Counted from the first letter of the stretch, positions 1 to 8,944 are shown. The stretch is DNA of 64,000 nt from an uncultured Blautia sp. (GCA_937900135.1 CALCDJ010000077.1:129557-193556), one strand, 5' to 3'. A program made the numbers and translations. Notes: generated by a model from the sequence alone, not told the origin.

Positions 1-2
1 AA

Positions 3-2069
3 ACACACCACCCCGGTTACGGAGAAGGCGGCCGGTTTCACGACCGGAAACTGGAAAATCCATTGCCGGAAAGTGAGCTTTTGACCTTTGCCCTGGTGGG
101 AAATCAGAACTGTGGAAAAACCACACTGTTTAATCAGCTTACAGGCTCTAAGCAGCATGTGGGGAATTTTCCAGGCGTCACAGTGGACCGCAAGGACGGC
201 ATAATCCGGGGACATGAAAACACCAGGATTACAGATCTTCCTGGAATTTATTCCATGTCTCCTTACAGCAGTGAGGAGATTGTAACCCGTGAATTTGTGA
301 TCCATGAAAAGCCCAAGGGAATCATCAATATTGTGGATGCCACCAACATTGAGCGAAATCTGTATCTGACCATGCAGCTTCTGGAACTGGGCTTTCCCAT
401 GGTTGTGGCTTTGAATATGATGGATGAGCTTCGGGAAAACGGCGGTTCCGTTCTGGTCAACGAAATGGAGTCTGCGCTTGGCGTTCCGGTTATTCCCATT
501 TCTGCGGCCAAAGGAGAAGGTATTGAGGAACTGGTTCGACATGCTATCCATGTGGCTAAATATCAGGAATGCCCGTTGGAAACGGATTTCTGTCAGAAGG
601 CAGAGGGGATACATCGTGGCATTCATGCAGTGATGCACCTGATTGAAGATCATGCCCAGAAGGCAGAAATCCCGATTCGGTTCGCTGCCAGCAAGGTGAT
701 GGAAGGGGATCAGAAGATTCTGGAGCAGCTTGGCCTTACAGAACATGAACGAAGGATGCTGGATGAGATCGCAGGACAGACCGAGGAAGAGACGGGAATG
801 GATCGTGCTGCGGCTGTGGCGCAGATGCGTTTTGATTACATAGAAAGTGTGTGTGAGGAAACGGTGATCAAGCCCAGAGAAAGCAAAGAACGGATCCGAA
901 GCAGGAAGATTGACCGGTTTCTGACTGGAAAATATACGGGAATACCAGCTTTTATTGGAATTATGGGGATTGTGTTCTTCCTGACCTTTAATGTGATCGG
1001 AGCTTTTCTTCAGTCGATTCTGGAAGGAGGAATCACCTATCTCACAGAACTGGTGGACCATTCCATGAAGGCAGCCAATGTGAGCGCTCCTGTTCATTCC
1101 CTTGTGATTGATGGTATTTTTAATGGAGTAGGCGGTGTACTCAGCTTTTTGCCTATTATTGTGACGTTGTTCTTTTTCCTGTCCCTTCTGGAGGACAGTG
1201 GATATATGGCAAGAGTTGCTTTTATTATGGACAAGCTGCTCCGGAAACTGGGGCTTTCCGGAAGAAGTATTGTGCCCATGCTTGTGGGATTTGGCTGTAC
1301 TGTGCCAGGGGTTATGGCAAGCCGGACCCTTCCCTCTGAGCGTGACCGTAAGATGACGATTCTTTTGACACCCTTTATGAGCTGTACAGCCAAGCTTCCC
1401 ATTTATGCCTTTTTTACCGCAGCCTTTTTCCCGAAGCATGGGGCTCTGGTAATGATTGGACTGTATGTACTGGGAATTGTAATGGGAATTCTGATGGCAT
1501 TGATTTTTAAGAAAACGGTCTTTAAGGGACAGGCAGTGCCCTTTGTTATGGAACTGCCCAATTACCGTCTTCCAGGGGCAAAAAACGTGCTTCATTTATT
1601 GTGGGATAAAGCTAAGGATTTCCTCCAGAGAGCATTTACGGTTATTTTTATTGCAACCATTGTCATCTGGTTTTTGCAGAACTTTGATATGGGACTGCAT
1701 ATGGTATCTGACTCACAGAACAGTATTCTGGCTATGGCGGCAGGCCTTCTTGCTCCCTTGTTCCTTCCGGTGGGATTTGGGGACTGGAGAATTGTGACGG
1801 CACTGATTTCCGGATTTATGGCCAAGGAAAGTGTGGTGTCCTCTCTGACGGTGCTCTTTGGAAATACAGAAGCGCTTAAGGGAAGTATCACGGTGCCGGG
1901 AGCAGTGGCCCTTCTGGTCTTTTGCCTCCTTTATACGCCATGTGTGGCAGCCATTGCTTCCGTAAAACGGGAACTGGGAGGCAAATGGGCCGTTGCCATG
2001 GTAGTGGGTCAGTGTCTCATTGCCTGGATCGTGGCCTTTGTGGTTTATACCATTGGCATGATGCTATAA
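3..2069 (+). CDS. feoB: Ferrous iron transporter FeoB (5' end outside window)
   Basis: Inner-membrane Fe(II) uptake protein with an N-terminal G domain and a C-terminal permease. The reading frame is open to the first base of the window (in frame from base 3), and residues before the TTG at 63 look like the usual FeoB N-terminus, so the gene starts upstream. Visible: G1 motif GNQNCGKTT, G3-like DLPG, G4 NMMD, then many membrane segments from about residue 300. The two FeoB core motifs are present, one around GFGCTVPGVMASR and one around LYTPCVAAIASVKREL. A BlaI-type regulator follows 26 bp downstream on the same strand. FeoA is expected upstream but cannot be seen. Confidence in the family is very high; the start is unknown. 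Confidence 0.96.
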   Translation, partial: THHPGYGEGGRFHDRKLENPLPESELLTFALVGNQNCGKTTLFNQLTGSKQHVGNFPGVTVDRKDGIIRGHENTRITDLPGIYSMSPYSSEEIVTREFVIHEKPKGIINIVDATNIERNLYLTMQLLELGFPMVVALNMMDELRENGGSVLVNEMESALGVPVIPISAAKGEGIEELVRHAIHVAKYQECPLETDFCQKAEGIHRGIHAVMHLIEDHAQKAEIPIRFAASKVMEGDQKILEQLGLTEHERRMLDEIAGQTEEETGMDRAAAVAQMRFDYIESVCEETVIKPRESKERIRSRKIDRFLTGKYTGIPAFIGIMGIVFFLTFNVIGAFLQSILEGGITYLTELVDHSMKAANVSAPVHSLVIDGIFNGVGGVLSFLPIIVTLFFFLSLLEDSGYMARVAFIMDKLLRKLGLSGRSIVPMLVGFGCTVPGVMASRTLPSERDRKMTILLTPFMSCTAKLPIYAFFTAAFFPKHGALVMIGLYVLGIVMGILMALIFKKTVFKGQAVPFVMELPNYRLPGAKNVLHLLWDKAKDFLQRAFTVIFIATIVIWFLQNFDMGLHMVSDSQNSILAMAAGLLAPLFLPVGFGDWRIVTALISGFMAKESVVSSLTVLFGNTEALKGSITVPGAVALLVFCLLYTPCVAAIASVKRELGGKWAVAMVVGQCLIAWIVAFVVYTIGMML

Positions 2070-2095
2070 ATTTGAGGAATGGAAGGTGAACACTT

Positions 2096-2530
2096 ATGGA
2101 TACAAAGCTGCAGGATTCAGAATTAAAGATTATGGAAGTTTTGTGGCGGGAGGGAGACTGTACAGCCAAGCACCTCTCTGAGGTACTGAATCAGGAGGTG
2201 GGCTGGAACAAAAATACCACGTATACACTGATTAAGCGCTGCATCGAAAAGAAAGCGATTCAAAGATCAGAGCCAGGTTTTCTGTGTCACCCTCTGGTCA
2301 CCAGGGAAGAGAATCAGGAAGCGCAGACAAAGGAACTTATTGACAAGCTGTACGGGGGTTCCAAAGAGCAGCTTCTTCAGGTCTTGGGTATGACTGGTGA
2401 TCTTCCCGAAAAGACAGTGGAGAGAGCAGAAGAGAGTGTTTCGCCGGATACATTCCATTTCAACGAGGACAAACTCCGGCATATACGGTTCCTTCTGGAG
2501 GAAGCCAGAGAGATTCTGGATCATATGTAA
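2096..2530 (+). CDS. BlaI/MecI/CopY-family transcriptional repressor
   Basis: 144-residue winged-helix repressor. The N-terminal half (LQDSELKIMEVLWREGDCTA, then KNTTYTLIKRC) is the typical Penicillinase_R DNA-binding domain; the C-terminal half would be the dimerisation region and carries the proteolytic switch in BlaI/MecI. Start ATG 2096 follows GGAAGG. The usual partner, a BlaR1/MecR1 M56 sensor protease, is not next to it: upstream is feoB and downstream is a terminator and a convergent recombinase. It may therefore sense by another route, as CopY does with copper, or control feoB; this is inference. No CopY-type CxC metal motif is visible at the C-terminus. Confidence 0.85.
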   Translation: MDTKLQDSELKIMEVLWREGDCTAKHLSEVLNQEVGWNKNTTYTLIKRCIEKKAIQRSEPGFLCHPLVTREENQEAQTKELIDKLYGGSKEQLLQVLGMTGDLPEKTVERAEESVSPDTFHFNEDKLRHIRFLLEEAREILDHM

Positions 2531-2536
2531 AAGAAT

Positions 2537-2571
2537 AAGGCTGAGGGAGAGGTTAATCCTCCCTCAGCCTT
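2537..2571. terminator. Bidirectional terminator between the BlaI-type gene and the recombinase
   Basis: A 13-bp perfect inverted repeat (2537-2549 with 2559-2571, core GGCTGAGGGAG) and a 9-nt loop lie between two convergent genes. It overlaps the last codons of the minus-strand recombinase. No long T-run is seen on either side, so efficiency is uncertain. Confidence 0.75.
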
Positions 2572-3611
2572 ACTGCTGTAGCCGCCTGGCGCCGTCTGGC
2601 ATCGTCCAGAGCCGCGTAATGCTTCTTAGTAGTGTTGACATCCCTGTGTCCAAGAACGTCGGCAACCAGATAGATATCCCCGGTTTCCTGATAGAGCGCA
2701 GTGCCATAGGTACTGCGAAGCTTATGAGGAGTGATCTTCTTTGTGGTGGTGATTTCTCTGGCATATTTTTTTACCAGATTCTCCACAGCCTGTACTCCGA
2801 TCCGCCGTCTCTGGGTAGAGTAGAAGAGTGCGTGTTCATGACCAGGAAGGGGCGTGATGTTCTCACGAAGCTCCAGGTAATTTTTCAGCGCACGTTCCAC
2901 TTCTTCACCAAAATAAACCACCATTTCATTTCCACCCTTTCGTGTGACTTTAATCCCATTGTTTTTAAAATCCACATCTTCCACATCAAGTCCCACACAT
3001 TCTGACACACGGATTCCAGTGCCAAGAAGGAGAGTAACCAGGGCCAGATCCCGCACCTTGGTTTTTTCATAATAAGCCCGTTTCTGTCCAGTTAATTTAT
3101 CCCCGCCATGTTCAATATAATCCAGAAGCATGGCAACCTCATCGGCATCCAGACGGGTAATGTTTTTCTGATGGATTTTGGGAACATCCACCAGTACGCT
3201 GGGATTGGTCTGGATCATTTCCCGTTTATAATAATAAGCATAAAAACTGCGCAAAGCGGATAATTTTCGTTTCAGGCCTCGTTCACCGTTGGTTTCTGTT
3301 TTTTCGCCAATGTGATAGACCTTCAGATATTCTTCGTATTCCTCAATATCCAGGGCCTTGACCTGATCCAGAACATCCACCGTAAGGTCGCTCATGGAAC
3401 GATCCTTGAAAGAGGGATTCTGATCTAAAAGGAATTGAAAGAAAATACGGATATCATAAGCGTAAGAAATTCTGGTTTTTGTGGTTGTGGTTGCATCAAT
3501 GGCACGAAAATAATCTTTACAAAAAGGCGGCAAGGTTTTCAGAACTTCCCTTAGCCTTAAGGTGTTGGAAATATCGGTCTGTTCATGATAAGAAACTTTT
3601 TTTTGATCCAT
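2553..3611 (-). CDS. Tyrosine recombinase/integrase, XerC/XerD-like
   Basis: 352-residue site-specific recombinase. The N-terminal SAM-like core-binding domain covers about residues 25-135 and the catalytic domain about 150-350. Catalytic residues are visible: R201 (GTGIRVSE), K225 region, H296-x-x-R299 (HKLR), H322 (LGHRDV) and the nucleophile Y332 (KKHYAAL). Start ATG 3611 follows GGAGG. It stands alone with its own promoter and no flanking phage genes, att repeats or cargo, so a housekeeping Xer role in dimer resolution is more likely than an integrase of a mobile element. The exact XerC/XerD assignment cannot be made by eye. Confidence 0.9.
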   Translation of the reverse strand: MDQKKVSYHEQTDISNTLRLREVLKTLPPFCKDYFRAIDATTTTKTRISYAYDIRIFFQFLLDQNPSFKDRSMSDLTVDVLDQVKALDIEEYEEYLKVYHIGEKTETNGERGLKRKLSALRSFYAYYYKREMIQTNPSVLVDVPKIHQKNITRLDADEVAMLLDYIEHGGDKLTGQKRAYYEKTKVRDLALVTLLLGTGIRVSECVGLDVEDVDFKNNGIKVTRKGGNEMVVYFGEEVERALKNYLELRENITPLPGHEHALFYSTQRRRIGVQAVENLVKKYAREITTTKKITPHKLRSTYGTALYQETGDIYLVADVLGHRDVNTTKKHYAALDDARRRQAATAVRLRED

Positions 3612-3707
3612 AGATAGAGAACCTCCAAATAAAATACAAAAGATAAAGTAAAAAACATGGAAAATCAGGAATTGACAAAAAAGCCCTGAAAGTATGAATT
3701 TATGTGT

Positions 3708-3736
3708 ATTGTAGCATAAGTGGCCACTTTTCGCAA
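3708..3736 (-). promoter_or_regulatory. Promoter of the Xer-like recombinase with embedded palindrome
   Basis: On the minus strand: -35 TTGCGA (3731-3736), a 17-bp spacer, and -10 TACAAT (3708-3713) preceded by TG (extended -10). The spacer contains a perfect 12-bp palindrome, AAGTGGCCACTT (3718-3729), a candidate operator. The 5' UTR would be about 90 nt. Confidence 0.6.
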
Positions 3737-3780
3737 CAATCTATTTAATAAACTCGGGTTTGTCGTATAGATATAGATGG

Positions 3781-3808
3781 AAAAAGAGTGAGGGGTCTCC
3801 CCCTCACT
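3781..3808 (-). terminator. Terminator of the M23 peptidase operon
   Basis: Stem AGTGAGGGG (3787-3795) with CCCCTCACT (3800-3808), 4-nt loop, followed on the minus strand by five T. It lies directly after the stop codon of the peptidase gene. Confidence 0.85.
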
Positions 3809-5353
3809 TTATGGTTGTTTTACGTAATTTAAGGGATCACGGCGTTTGCCGTTTACAACAAAACCAAGATGCAAATGTGCGCCTGTGGAATTTCCTGTGC
3901 TTCCCACATAACCAATGACCTGGCCTCGTTTGACTTTTTGGCCAACCTTCAGTCCAGTGGCAAATTTGGATTGATGCATGTATTCAGAAATAATTCCTTT
4001 GCCGTGATTAATCATGGTATAATTTCCAGCGCCTCCGCTTTGTGACGGTTTTTGAATGGCCACCACAGTTCCATCTGATACTGCATAAATGGGTGTTCCC
4101 TGTGGCGCCGGTATGTCAATGCCCCCATGGTTTGTGGAACCAATGCCTCCAGGGGATTCCCGGTTTCCAAAATAACTGGAAATATAGTTCCAGTTGGAAC
4201 TTAATGGCCAGCGGAAACTCTGGTTGGAATATCCAGGGATGTATGCGCCGTTCTGGCCGACGTAATGATCTTTGTCAATCCAGCTGTTTACACGAAGGAC
4301 GCCTGTTTTGGGGTCCAGATAATAGTCGTCCTCTCCCACGGTTACCCAGCCGGTTTTCCGAACACCTGTTTTGGAATCCAGATAATAGGTTTTTCCGCTT
4401 AAGGTGAGCCATCCTGTGGCAAGAACACCGTCTTTTTTTGCATAATAGGTGCCTTCTGTTTTGGTGAACCATTTTTTTTCATATAATTTACCGGTTTTGC
4501 TGAAATAATACATTTTTCCTGACAGAGTCAGCTTACAGTCATCGTAACGGAGACCGTTCTTTTTCTTGAAATAATATTTCCAGTCTCCAATCTTCTGCCA
4601 TCCGGTAAGCATTTTACAGTCAGATGGACGGAAATAACGATAATAGGAATCTGGTTTATAAAAACCGCTTACCAGCTTTCCATTTTGAGAGGCATAATAA
4701 TAGGAACCGTCTGTCTCCTTATACCAGCCTCCTGTTACCAGCACGCCGGTGGTTCTGTGAAAGGCATACCAGCTGTTTTTGATCTTATGGCGCCCTTTAT
4801 ATTTCTGACCGTTTTTATCCAGGTAAAACTTCTGTTTGTTCACGGTCAGAAAGGCATTTTTTACCATTTTTCCTTTTTCTGTAAAATAGTAGGTTTTTTT
4901 ATCTACTGTCTGCCAGCCTGGATGGATTACTCCATCCTTGCCAAAGTAATAGCGATTTCCTGCCTTGGTGACAGTCCATCCTGTATGCATATGGCCATCC
5001 TTTTCATCAAAGAAATAGGTTTTGCCATTCACCGTCTGCCATTCCTTTTGCATTTTTCCTTTTTCGTTGAAGCAGTATTTCTTGCCGCTGATGGTAAGAA
5101 TACCGGCTCTGGCAGCCCCGTCTTTGCCAAAATAATAGCGATTTCCCCCTTTGGAAACGAACCATCCCTTGGCCAGCTTTCCGTTGCTGTCGTAGTAATA
5201 CCATTTGCCGTTTTTCTTTACAAAGGTATTTTTCGGCTTCTGGTTTGTGGTTGCAGCCGAAACTTCATAAGTATGTTCTGTCACTGACATTCCTGCAAAT
5301 AATGCGGTAAAAAGCAGGCATAAGGCAAGAAGCAGCGACCTTCCTCGTTTCAT
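3809..5353 (-). CDS. Secreted M23 metallopeptidase with cell-wall-binding repeats
   Basis: 514-residue exported peptidoglycan endopeptidase. ATG 5353 is preferred over an upstream GTG at 5380 because AGGAGGG lies between them. The signal peptide (MKRGRSLLLALCLLF...VSAA) is followed by a long array, about residues 50-390, of roughly 20-residue aromatic/glycine repeats of the CW_1 (choline-binding-like) type, such as KNGKWYYYDSNGKLAKGW. The C-terminal LytM/M23 domain has Zn ligands NHGGID and GAHLHLGF. Such repeats bind teichoic acid or other wall polymers in related proteins; the ligand here is unknown. It follows dtd by 37 bp and is the last gene of the operon AI-2E permease-dtd-M23. Confidence 0.92.
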   Translation of the reverse strand: MKRGRSLLLALCLLFTALFAGMSVTEHTYEVSAATTNQKPKNTFVKKNGKWYYYDSNGKLAKGWFVSKGGNRYYFGKDGAARAGILTISGKKYCFNEKGKMQKEWQTVNGKTYFFDEKDGHMHTGWTVTKAGNRYYFGKDGVIHPGWQTVDKKTYYFTEKGKMVKNAFLTVNKQKFYLDKNGQKYKGRHKIKNSWYAFHRTTGVLVTGGWYKETDGSYYYASQNGKLVSGFYKPDSYYRYFRPSDCKMLTGWQKIGDWKYYFKKKNGLRYDDCKLTLSGKMYYFSKTGKLYEKKWFTKTEGTYYAKKDGVLATGWLTLSGKTYYLDSKTGVRKTGWVTVGEDDYYLDPKTGVLRVNSWIDKDHYVGQNGAYIPGYSNQSFRWPLSSNWNYISSYFGNRESPGGIGSTNHGGIDIPAPQGTPIYAVSDGTVVAIQKPSQSGGAGNYTMINHGKGIISEYMHQSKFATGLKVGQKVKRGQVIGYVGSTGNSTGAHLHLGFVVNGKRRDPLNYVKQP

Positions 5354-5390
5354 GCTCGTAAAAACCCTCCTAATCGGCACACAGCCGTTG

Positions 5391-5837
5391 TTACATGATC
5401 GATTCGTCCAAAAGTATTGTGAAAGGTCCGTCGTTTTCCAGAGATACCTTCATATCTGCGCCAAAAACTCCATGTTCCACAACAGGAACGGATTTTTTTG
5501 CTTCAGAGACCAGGTATTCATACAAAGCCTCTGCCTGATCCGGGGCGCTAGCCTCAATAAAGCTGGGACGATTGCCTTTTTTGCAATTGGCATACAGAGT
5601 AAACTGGGAAACAAGAAGAAGTTCGCCCTGTACATCAGAGAGGGAAAGGTTGGTCTTTCCGGCTTCATCCTCAAAGATACGAAGCCCCAGAAGCTTTTTC
5701 AGGTATTTGTCTGCAATCTCACGGGTATCTTCTTTTCCAACGCCTACCAGGACCAGAAGACCTTTTCCAATGGCCCCTACAGTTTCTCCGTTTACGTTTA
5801 CTTCTGCGTGATTCACACGCTGAATGAATAATCTCAT
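5391..5837 (-). CDS. dtd: D-aminoacyl-tRNA deacylase
   Basis: 148 residues, the normal length for DTD. It hydrolyses D-aminoacyl-tRNA (and Gly-tRNA-Ala) to protect translation. Visible signatures are MRLFIQRV at the N-terminus, the active-site SQFTLYA, and NDGPFTILLD near the C-terminus, which corresponds to the Gly-cisPro motif (usually GPVT). It sits 19 bp downstream of the AI-2E-type permease and upstream of the M23 peptidase. In many Clostridia dtd follows relA or a hydrolase instead, so this neighbourhood looks locally rearranged. Confidence 0.95.
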   Translation of the reverse strand: MRLFIQRVNHAEVNVNGETVGAIGKGLLVLVGVGKEDTREIADKYLKKLLGLRIFEDEAGKTNLSLSDVQGELLLVSQFTLYANCKKGNRPSFIEASAPDQAEALYEYLVSEAKKSVPVVEHGVFGADMKVSLENDGPFTILLDESIM

Positions 5838-5856
5838 GTCTGTTGATGACTCCTTT

Positions 5857-7284
5857 TTATTTTTTTGTGTTCAGCCGCTTCTTCTGTTCCTTCAGCCATT
5901 TCAGGAACCGTCTGCCCTGTTTTCCAAGGAAAGATAAGCAGATCAGAAGAAGACGTTCCAGATGATGGCAAAGCTTCATAAAAATACCATCTGGTCGCTT
6001 CTCAGAGGCTGCTTTGGCCTCCTTCTGCTCCTCTGTCTGTTCCGGGAACGGGATGGGCGCATGGGTTTCCGGGTCCATGGAGTCCACATTAAAGTAATCC
6101 TCTGTCTGGGAAGGCATATGTTTGTCCCTGAGAGAATGACCAAGAAGATTCCATACCGCTGCATAAATAACCGCGCAGATGGGAACTCCCACAACCATGC
6201 CTACAAAGCTGAACAGACCGCCGCCGATCATAATAGCCACGATTACCATAAAACTGGATAATCCAGTGGAATCTCCCAGAATCTTCGGCCCCAGAATGTT
6301 TCCGTCAAATTGCTGGAGAACCAGAATAAAAAGAACGAAATACAGACTCTTCAGCGGGCTTACCAGAAGAATCAGGAAAAAGCAGGGAATAGCTCCCAGG
6401 AACGGACCGAAAAACGGAATGATATTGGTTACGCCTACGATCACACTGATCAATATGGTGTATGGCATATCCAGAATGGTACATCCAATGTAACAAAGCA
6501 CACCAATGATAGCGGAATCCAGAATTTTACCGCTGATAAAACCACCGAAGGTTTTATGGGTAAACCGCATGGCGCGAACCACTGTATTGGCTGCTGAGGT
6601 AGGCAACAGGGCATACACCACCATTTTTCCTCTGGCTACGAAGATTTCCTTGTCGGCCAGTACATAAAGGGAAACAATGGTTCCAATGAGGAAATCCTTC
6701 AGAAAGCCAATCACATCGAACACTCCTGCAGAAACATTTTTCAGCATCTCCTGCATCTGCGGCAAAATGTTAGTAGTCAGGTATTCCTGGGTCTGATTGG
6801 AATACAGAGTCAACATATCAATGGTTTCTGCATTCATATCCCAGCCTTTTTCCACGAAGGAATTCAGCCAGTTCTCAACTACGCTGACATAATAGGGAAA
6901 ACTGGTGATGATGTTCATGATGCTTCGGATCAACTGGGGAAGGATCATCATGATCAACGCATAAATAAGTACCATAAACAGTGTCAGGGACAAAAGCACA
7001 GAAATCCATCGTACCACTCTCTGTCCCCGTTTCTCCAGATGAATGTCCCTTTTTTCCAGGATGGGAAAGATCAGCTTCTTTTCCATAAAGTTTACGACAG
7101 AGCTTAGTAAATAGGCTATGGCTACTCCATAGAGAATGGGCGCCATGATTCCGAAAAATGTTTTGATTCCGGAAATCAGGGTTCCCATGTGGAAAATACC
7201 ATAATAAAACAGCATGCTGGCTGCGATAACTAGAAATGCAGTCACGCCCAAATGTAAGTATTTGTTATCCCAACGAAATTTCAT
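5857..7284 (-). CDS. AI-2E family transporter / permease
   Basis: 475-residue polytopic membrane protein of the AI-2E (PerM/YdiK/TqsA) family. About eight hydrophobic segments flank an extracytoplasmic region around residues 140-200. The family motif region near GVTNIIPFFGPFLGAIP is clear. The cytoplasmic C-terminus (after about 385) is charged and ends in a basic stretch. Start ATG 7284 is chosen because GGAGG lies 5 nt upstream, overlapping an in-frame ATG at 7296 that has no binding site. Substrates of the family are varied (AI-2 export, Na/H antiport, unknown), so none is assigned. It has its own promoter and heads the operon. Confidence 0.88.
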   Translation of the reverse strand: MKFRWDNKYLHLGVTAFLVIAASMLFYYGIFHMGTLISGIKTFFGIMAPILYGVAIAYLLSSVVNFMEKKLIFPILEKRDIHLEKRGQRVVRWISVLLSLTLFMVLIYALIMMILPQLIRSIMNIITSFPYYVSVVENWLNSFVEKGWDMNAETIDMLTLYSNQTQEYLTTNILPQMQEMLKNVSAGVFDVIGFLKDFLIGTIVSLYVLADKEIFVARGKMVVYALLPTSAANTVVRAMRFTHKTFGGFISGKILDSAIIGVLCYIGCTILDMPYTILISVIVGVTNIIPFFGPFLGAIPCFFLILLVSPLKSLYFVLFILVLQQFDGNILGPKILGDSTGLSSFMVIVAIMIGGGLFSFVGMVVGVPICAVIYAAVWNLLGHSLRDKHMPSQTEDYFNVDSMDPETHAPIPFPEQTEEQKEAKAASEKRPDGIFMKLCHHLERLLLICLSFLGKQGRRFLKWLKEQKKRLNTKK

Positions 7285-7314
7285 ATTAGCCTCCATTTCT
7301 TTGTACTATAAGGA

Positions 7315-7343
7315 ATTATAACATGGTTTTGAGAATGTCACAA
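7315..7343 (-). promoter_or_regulatory. Promoter of the AI-2E permease operon
   Basis: Minus strand: -35 TTGTGA (7338-7343), 17-bp spacer, perfect -10 TATAAT (7315-7320), about 30 nt upstream of the start codon. It lies back to back with the promoter of the downstream plus-strand gene. Confidence 0.75.
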
Positions 7344-7390
7344 CTGAATCACACCAGCAGAAAAAATTTTTTTGGATTTGTTTTTTCTCC

Positions 7391-7419
7391 TTGTCCCTTA
7401 TAAAAAAACAGGATATAAT
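7391..7419 (+). promoter_or_regulatory. Promoter of the TtcA-family gene
   Basis: -35 TTGTCC (7391-7396), 17-bp spacer, -10 TATAAT (7414-7419). The predicted leader is about 70 nt. No obvious structured element is seen in it. Confidence 0.75.
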
Positions 7420-7495
7420 AAAGCGAGTTTCTAACAGAACAGAAAAAGGCTGTCAAAGAGAAAGAGACAGTCACTTATGAAGAAGGGATCCAATT

Positions 7496-8227
7496 ATGAA
7501 GTTACAGCAGGTATTAAGTATTACCAGAAGGGCTGTGGATGATTTTCAGATGATCCAGGCCGGAGATAAAATTGCCGTTGGGGTGTCCGGAGGAAAGGAC
7601 AGCCTCACACTTTTGTATGCGCTTCACGGTCTGGCCAGATTCTATCCCAGACCATTTACCATTGAGGCCATTACGGTGGACCTTGGATTTGAAGGTGTAT
7701 CCATGGAACCGATTCAGAAGCTTTGTGATGAACTGGGAATTCATTATACAGTAGTTTCTACAGACATTTACAAGATTATTTTTGAGGACCGCAAGGAATC
7801 CAATCCCTGCTCTCTCTGCGCCAAAATGCGAAAGGGAGCCCTCAATGAGGTGGCCAAGGAGTTAGGCTGCAATAAGGTGGCATATGCCCATCATAAGGAC
7901 GATGCAGTGGAGACCATGCTGCTCTCTCTCATTTTTGAGGGCCGGTTTCATACCTTTTCCCCGGTTACATATTGGGACCGTATGGGGCTCACATTGATCC
8001 GTCCTCTGATTTATATGGAAGAAATGGATGTGATTGGTTTTCAGAACAAATATGAGCTTCCTGTGGTGAAAAACCGTTGCCCTGCTGATGGCAGGACCAA
8101 ACGGGAATATGCCAAGAATCTGTTAAGGAAGCTGAATCATGAGCACCCTGGTACCAAGGAACGGATGTTCCGGGCGATTCTAAGCGGAAATCTCAAAGGA
8201 TGGACCATGGGAACAAAAGAACAATAA
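7496..8227 (+). CDS. TtcA/TilS-superfamily tRNA thiolation ATPase
   Basis: 243-residue N-type ATP pyrophosphatase. The PP-loop SGGKDS is at residues 31-36. Three cysteines, C105 and C108 (CSLC) and C195 (NRCPADGR), match the pattern that binds the [4Fe-4S] cluster in TtcA, which makes 2-thiocytidine at tRNA position 32. It is shorter than E. coli TtcA (311 residues), as is usual for the clostridial form. Start ATG 7496 follows AAGGGA. It is monocistronic, with its own promoter and a strong terminator. A different sulfur-transfer target within the superfamily remains possible. Confidence 0.85.
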   Translation: MKLQQVLSITRRAVDDFQMIQAGDKIAVGVSGGKDSLTLLYALHGLARFYPRPFTIEAITVDLGFEGVSMEPIQKLCDELGIHYTVVSTDIYKIIFEDRKESNPCSLCAKMRKGALNEVAKELGCNKVAYAHHKDDAVETMLLSLIFEGRFHTFSPVTYWDRMGLTLIRPLIYMEEMDVIGFQNKYELPVVKNRCPADGRTKREYAKNLLRKLNHEHPGTKERMFRAILSGNLKGWTMGTKEQ

Positions 8228-8230
8228 AAG

Positions 8231-8280
8231 AAAACCAGGAAGCACCGGATTCATAATCAGAACCGGTGCTTCCTGGTTTT
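8231..8280. terminator. Strong bidirectional terminator
   Basis: An 18-bp perfect stem, 8231-8248 with 8263-8280 (AAAACCAGGAAGCACCGG and its complement), with a 14-nt loop, flanked by T-rich ends on both strands. It sits between the convergent TtcA-family and cytidylate-kinase-like genes. Confidence 0.92.
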
Positions 8281-8302
8281 TGGATGTGATATCAGATTCC
8301 TG

Positions 8303-8944
8303 TTATTTTCGCTTGGTTCCATCAAAGATCTTAATGGCTTCAATGATGGCGTTGGCCGTTCCTTCGATTCCAAATTTACTGCTCTCAATGCACATGTTAT
8401 AGCCAGAGGCAGCGCCCCACTTCTTGTTGGTGTAATAATTGTAGTAGCTGGAGCGGCTCTTGTCAGTTTTGTTGATCATATCTTTGGCTTCTTTGGCGGT
8501 CTTGCCATACTTGGATGAAATCCGGTTGATGCGCCAGTCCATATCCGCATGAATAAAAATGCTGAAGCAGTCTTTCCAGTCTGCCAGCGCATAATCGGCG
8601 CAGCGTCCTACCATCACGCAGGGACCTTCCGCTGCCAGCTTCTTAATAGCATCAAACTGTGCCAGGAAAATCTTATGGTTCATGGGCATATCCGTAAATC
8701 CCGCAGAGGAATATCCAAAGGAATATGTATCCATAACTAAAGAATATAAAAAGCTGTTGGTAGGCTTCTCGTCGTGATTTTCAAATAATTCCTTACAAAT
8801 ACCGCTGTCGTTGGCAGCATGCTCCAAAAGCTCCTTGTCGTAGCATTTGATGCCGAAGTATTTCGCAACCTCCTGACCAATCTGACGGCCTGCGCTTCCA
8901 TATTCCCTTCCGATGGTAATTACTGAACTTGTAGTATGATTCAT
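8303..8944 (-). CDS. Cytidylate kinase-like family protein
   Basis: 213-residue P-loop protein of the cytidylate-kinase-like family (Cytidylate_kin2). The N-terminus VITIGREYGSAGRQIGQEVA holds the degenerate P-loop, GREYGSAG. Further kinase-like features are GPCVMVGRCADY and R-rich lid residues around DKSRSSYYNYYT. Bona fide Cmk differs in its P-loop and NMP-binding region, so the substrate is unknown. It is a single gene between a terminator and the rluD operon; start ATG 8944 follows AAGGGAG. Confidence 0.82.
   Translation of the reverse strand: MNHTTSSVITIGREYGSAGRQIGQEVAKYFGIKCYDKELLEHAANDSGICKELFENHDEKPTNSFLYSLVMDTYSFGYSSAGFTDMPMNHKIFLAQFDAIKKLAAEGPCVMVGRCADYALADWKDCFSIFIHADMDWRINRISSKYGKTAKEAKDMINKTDKSRSSYYNYYTNKKWGAASGYNMCIESSKFGIEGTANAIIEAIKIFDGTKRK

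Noticed and set aside
2553..3611. Integrase as sign of a prophage or ICE
   Set aside because: No excisionase, relaxase, phage genes or tRNA with att repeats nearby; surrounding genes are chromosomal housekeeping genes.
8303..8944. Genuine CMP kinase (cmk)
   Set aside because: P-loop and NMP-binding regions differ from Cmk; only the cytidylate-kinase-like family name is supported.
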